16,310 bases of DNA from Odoribacter sp. UBA944 (GTDB lineage Bacteria; Bacteroidota; Bacteroidia; Bacteroidales; Marinifilaceae), in contig DBDA01000029.1 in NCBI GenBank assembly GCA_002293375.1, positions 13,414 through 29,723 on the forward strand, read 5' to 3'. Positions 14,667-16,310 of this stretch are shown here, in pieces. Made by a program: the position numbers and the translations under genes. Every line of letters starts with the position of its first letter. The first letter of the stretch is position 1. Under the pieces are notes generated by a model. That model saw only the letters and a list, made by a program, of their open reading frames with translations, did no database searches and was not told where the DNA came from.

Positions 14667-15695
14667 CTAATTTTTCAAGTTATCCTTAAACATTCCATGA
14701 ATAGATTGCAAAACGTTAGCTCCATCTTTAAACGTACAGATCGGTTCTTCTCGCAATCCCAAGATTAAATCTACAAAATAATACAATTGTCTGGTAAATT
14801 CATACCCCCGGACATAAAAAGGGACCGGAGTAAATATATCCGTAATATAAATCGTATTCCAGCCAATATGATAACCGTATTGATCATTACCTTCATTCAT
14901 AAATATTTTTATCCCGTGCTGGTCGACCAGTATTTTCCCCTTGTGACCGAATATTTCCAGTTTATTACTTGGTTTTCTGTAACTTTTATCACACCAATTG
15001 ACATATAATGTCCCGTAGACATCATTGGAACATCTTAAGGTTGAGGATACAATATCTTCTACTACTTTCGAATATACCTGTGTCATAACTGTACCTTGAA
15101 CAGATCCGACAGTACCTATTAAATAATTCACTAAATCTATCGCATGAGACGCCATCTCATACGTTACTCCTCCTCCATTTTCCCGCTTGTTCCTCCAACC
15201 TTCTCCTTCCTCCTTTTTGGATATGGTGCAACTGAACATCTCAGAACGAAAACGAATGATATCTCCGATTACATTCTCTTTCACCAACTTCCGCGTAAAT
15301 GTAAATGCATCATTAAAGCGATTTACGTATCCGACCTGATTAATTAGCCCTTTTGCCTCAAAAGCTTCTGAAAGTTTTTGAGCGTCTACCGGACTCACAG
15401 TGAAAGGTTTTTCGCAAAAAACATGAATCCCTTTTTCACAAGCATATTCACAGATCTCAAAGTGTGAAACGGGAGGTGTACATACAATGATCGCATCGGG
15501 TTTTTCCACATCAATCAATTCTTTGTAATCTTTATAAACTCCCAACTGAGGAATGTATTTTTTCAACACATCTAAAATGAGATTCGAAGCATCAGCAACA
15601 GCTACAATATCAACAGATTTATAGCTATTAATAATTGAATAATGGGTTATTCCCATTCTACCCATTCCTATTATTCCCAGTTTTACTTTATCCAT
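14667..15695 (-). CDS. Gfo/Idh/MocA-family NAD(P)-dependent oxidoreductase
   Basis: A 342-residue sugar or nucleotide-sugar dehydrogenase of the glucose-fructose oxidoreductase family. The Rossmann motif GMGRMG is at residues 10-15, with Asp35 at the end of the second strand, which favours NAD over NADP. The family signature EKP is at 95-97 (lysine 96 is the catalytic candidate), and a second active-site segment has His184 in MASHAIDLVNYL with Asp187. Length is normal. Such enzymes in capsule or O-antigen loci often oxidise C3 or C2 of a UDP- or other NDP-sugar, but the substrate cannot be told from the sequence. It begins 5 nt after the glycosyltransferase gene and ends 3 nt before the TIM-barrel gene, so all three are surely one transcription unit. 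Confidence 0.9.
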   Translation of the reverse strand: MDKVKLGIIGMGRMGITHYSIINSYKSVDIVAVADASNLILDVLKKYIPQLGVYKDYKELIDVEKPDAIIVCTPPVSHFEICEYACEKGIHVFCEKPFTVSPVDAQKLSEAFEAKGLINQVGYVNRFNDAFTFTRKLVKENVIGDIIRFRSEMFSCTISKKEEGEGWRNKRENGGGVTYEMASHAIDLVNYLIGTVGSVQGTVMTQVYSKVVEDIVSSTLRCSNDVYGTLYVNWCDKSYRKPSNKLEIFGHKGKILVDQHGIKIFMNEGNDQYGYHIGWNTIYITDIFTPVPFYVRGYEFTRQLYYFVDLILGLREEPICTFKDGANVLQSIHGMFKDNLKN

Positions 15696-15700
15696 ATAGC

Positions 15701-16174
15701 TTAAATTAATGAATCCAAATAATGTTCAAGATTTTCTATAATACAATTTTTAAAATCATATTTACGGGGTTGAAATTGCTCAACTTTAGGCCATATTTCA
15801 ACCAAAGATTCCTTCGCTGCAATAATATACCCTTCTGTAGATAGTTTTTCAAGTAAATCCAATTGGTGATCATCTATGATCTCTTCGTATCTACGCAGCC
15901 GAGGCATAGATACTATCTTTTTACCCGTTTTGATCGCTTTAAATAACGATCCATATCCTGCATGGGTAATAATGATATCCGCTTGAGCCATCGTTAACAG
16001 AAAATCCGTCTCAGACAAAAAATCAACAGTCCGAAATTTTTCTGAAGAAAAGGAGGTGTGTCCACGCTGAACCACAAACTCATCTTTTAAATCATAAGCA
16101 AGTATCAATTCATCGACTGCTTTTAGAAATCGAACAAATTGATCTCTTTGAGTGCCTAAAGTTACAAATATCAT
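15701..16174 (-). CDS. pssE: PssE/Alg13-like glycosyltransferase subunit
   Basis: A 157-residue protein equal to the C-terminal half of a GT-B (GT28-like) transferase; family members pair with a membrane-anchoring PssD/Alg14-like partner to transfer a sugar to a lipid-linked acceptor at the inner membrane. It starts MIFVTLGT, the usual N-terminus, and has the donor-binding loop ITHAGYGS at residues 69-76 and a DDHQ segment further on. The frame is open 20 codons further upstream, but these overlap the end of the preceding gene in another frame and do not fit the family, so I start at the ATG at 16174. The partner gene ends 2 nt upstream, as expected for the two-subunit enzyme. The sugar transferred is unknown. 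Confidence 0.9.
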   Translation of the reverse strand: MIFVTLGTQRDQFVRFLKAVDELILAYDLKDEFVVQRGHTSFSSEKFRTVDFLSETDFLLTMAQADIIITHAGYGSLFKAIKTGKKIVSMPRLRRYEEIIDDHQLDLLEKLSTEGYIIAAKESLVEIWPKVEQFQPRKYDFKNCIIENLEHYLDSLI

Positions 16175-16176
16175 AG

Positions 16177-16310
16177 TTATAAAATTGGTCCCCAGTATTC
16201 TGCATTGGGATAAAATTTCAACATTTCTGGCCATTGAACGACGATCTTATCTGCAAACTTCGATATGATGCGTCCAGAACGCGATCGCGTATATACCCTC
16301 GCTCCCGATT
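16177..16310 (-). CDS. pssD: PssD/Alg14-like glycosyltransferase membrane subunit, C-terminal end
   Basis: Only the last 43 codons lie in the window; the gene enters from the right edge. The readable C-terminus includes SRSGRIISKFADKIVVQWPEM cut short here to its key parts: SGRIISKFAD, then IVVQWPEML and FYPNAEYWG before the stop, a pattern typical of PssD/EpsE/Alg14-type proteins. The stop is 2 nt before the pssE start, so it forms the usual adjacent pair. The N-terminal membrane anchor must lie beyond the window. Confidence 0.8.
   Translation of the reverse strand, partial: SGARVYTRSRSGRIISKFADKIVVQWPEMLKFYPNAEYWGPIL

Noticed and set aside
16175..16234. Upstream extension of the PssE-like gene
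   Set aside because: The 20 codons overlap the end of the PssD-like gene in another frame, and the family N-terminus begins at the ATG at 16174.

Overview
The window looks like a Bacteroidales chromosome. The evidence is a b558-type frdC-frdA-frdB order, a C-terminal piece of what looks like the Bacteroidales GH3/beta-lactamase fusion protein, a bifunctional Fkp (L-fucokinase/GDP-L-fucose pyrophosphorylase, a hallmark of the group), starts without Shine-Dalgarno sequences, and a TAnnTTTG-type -7 promoter box. I cannot name a genus from this window.

Left part, + strand (1-5020): the 3' end of a serine beta-lactamase-like domain gene, then an energy-metabolism operon. That operon encodes the cytochrome b (frdC), flavoprotein (frdA) and iron-sulfur (frdB) subunits of quinol:fumarate reductase, with mannose-6-phosphate isomerase (manA) joined to frdB by a TGATG overlap. 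These genes are comparatively GC-rich. From 5021 on, everything faces the other way, and only 15 nt separate the two convergent gene sets.

Middle part, - strand (5036-13487; read right to left): an AlbA_2/Schlafen-type protein with a GGQT tandem-repeat linker and a C-terminal winged helix, then fkp, a RhaM-family sugar mutarotase, an AAA_14/DUF4143 ATPase, and rfbA-rfbC-rfbB. Apart from the AlbA_2 and ATPase genes, this block makes activated 6-deoxysugars: GDP-L-fucose by salvage from free L-fucose, and dTDP-4-dehydro-L-rhamnose from glucose-1-phosphate. No rfbD is visible, so the last dTDP-rhamnose step must lie elsewhere or the intermediate feeds another sugar. The two non-sugar genes are visibly more AT-rich than their neighbours and look like insertions into the block.

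Right part, - strand (13779-16310): a clearly AT-rich surface-polysaccharide segment of very tightly packed genes (gaps of 2-5 nt). It holds the 3' end of a PssD/Alg14-like gene, a PssE/Alg13-like glycosyltransferase subunit, a Gfo/Idh/MocA oxidoreductase and an uncharacterised TIM-barrel-like protein. A roughly 290-nt stretch (13488-13778) separates it from the AlbA_2 gene. That stretch holds two small candidate reading frames, a candidate promoter for the leftward genes, and a palindrome beside a rightward -7 box with no gene to drive.

Taken together, the right two thirds appear to be part of a capsule or O-antigen locus plus its sugar-nucleotide supply, next to the housekeeping fumarate-respiration operon. 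The less explained parts are the two AT-rich ATP-binding genes inside the deoxysugar block, the repeat-bearing linker, the AKR-like/Gfo-Idh pair, and the small ORFs and orphan operator in the 13.5-13.8 kb junction.
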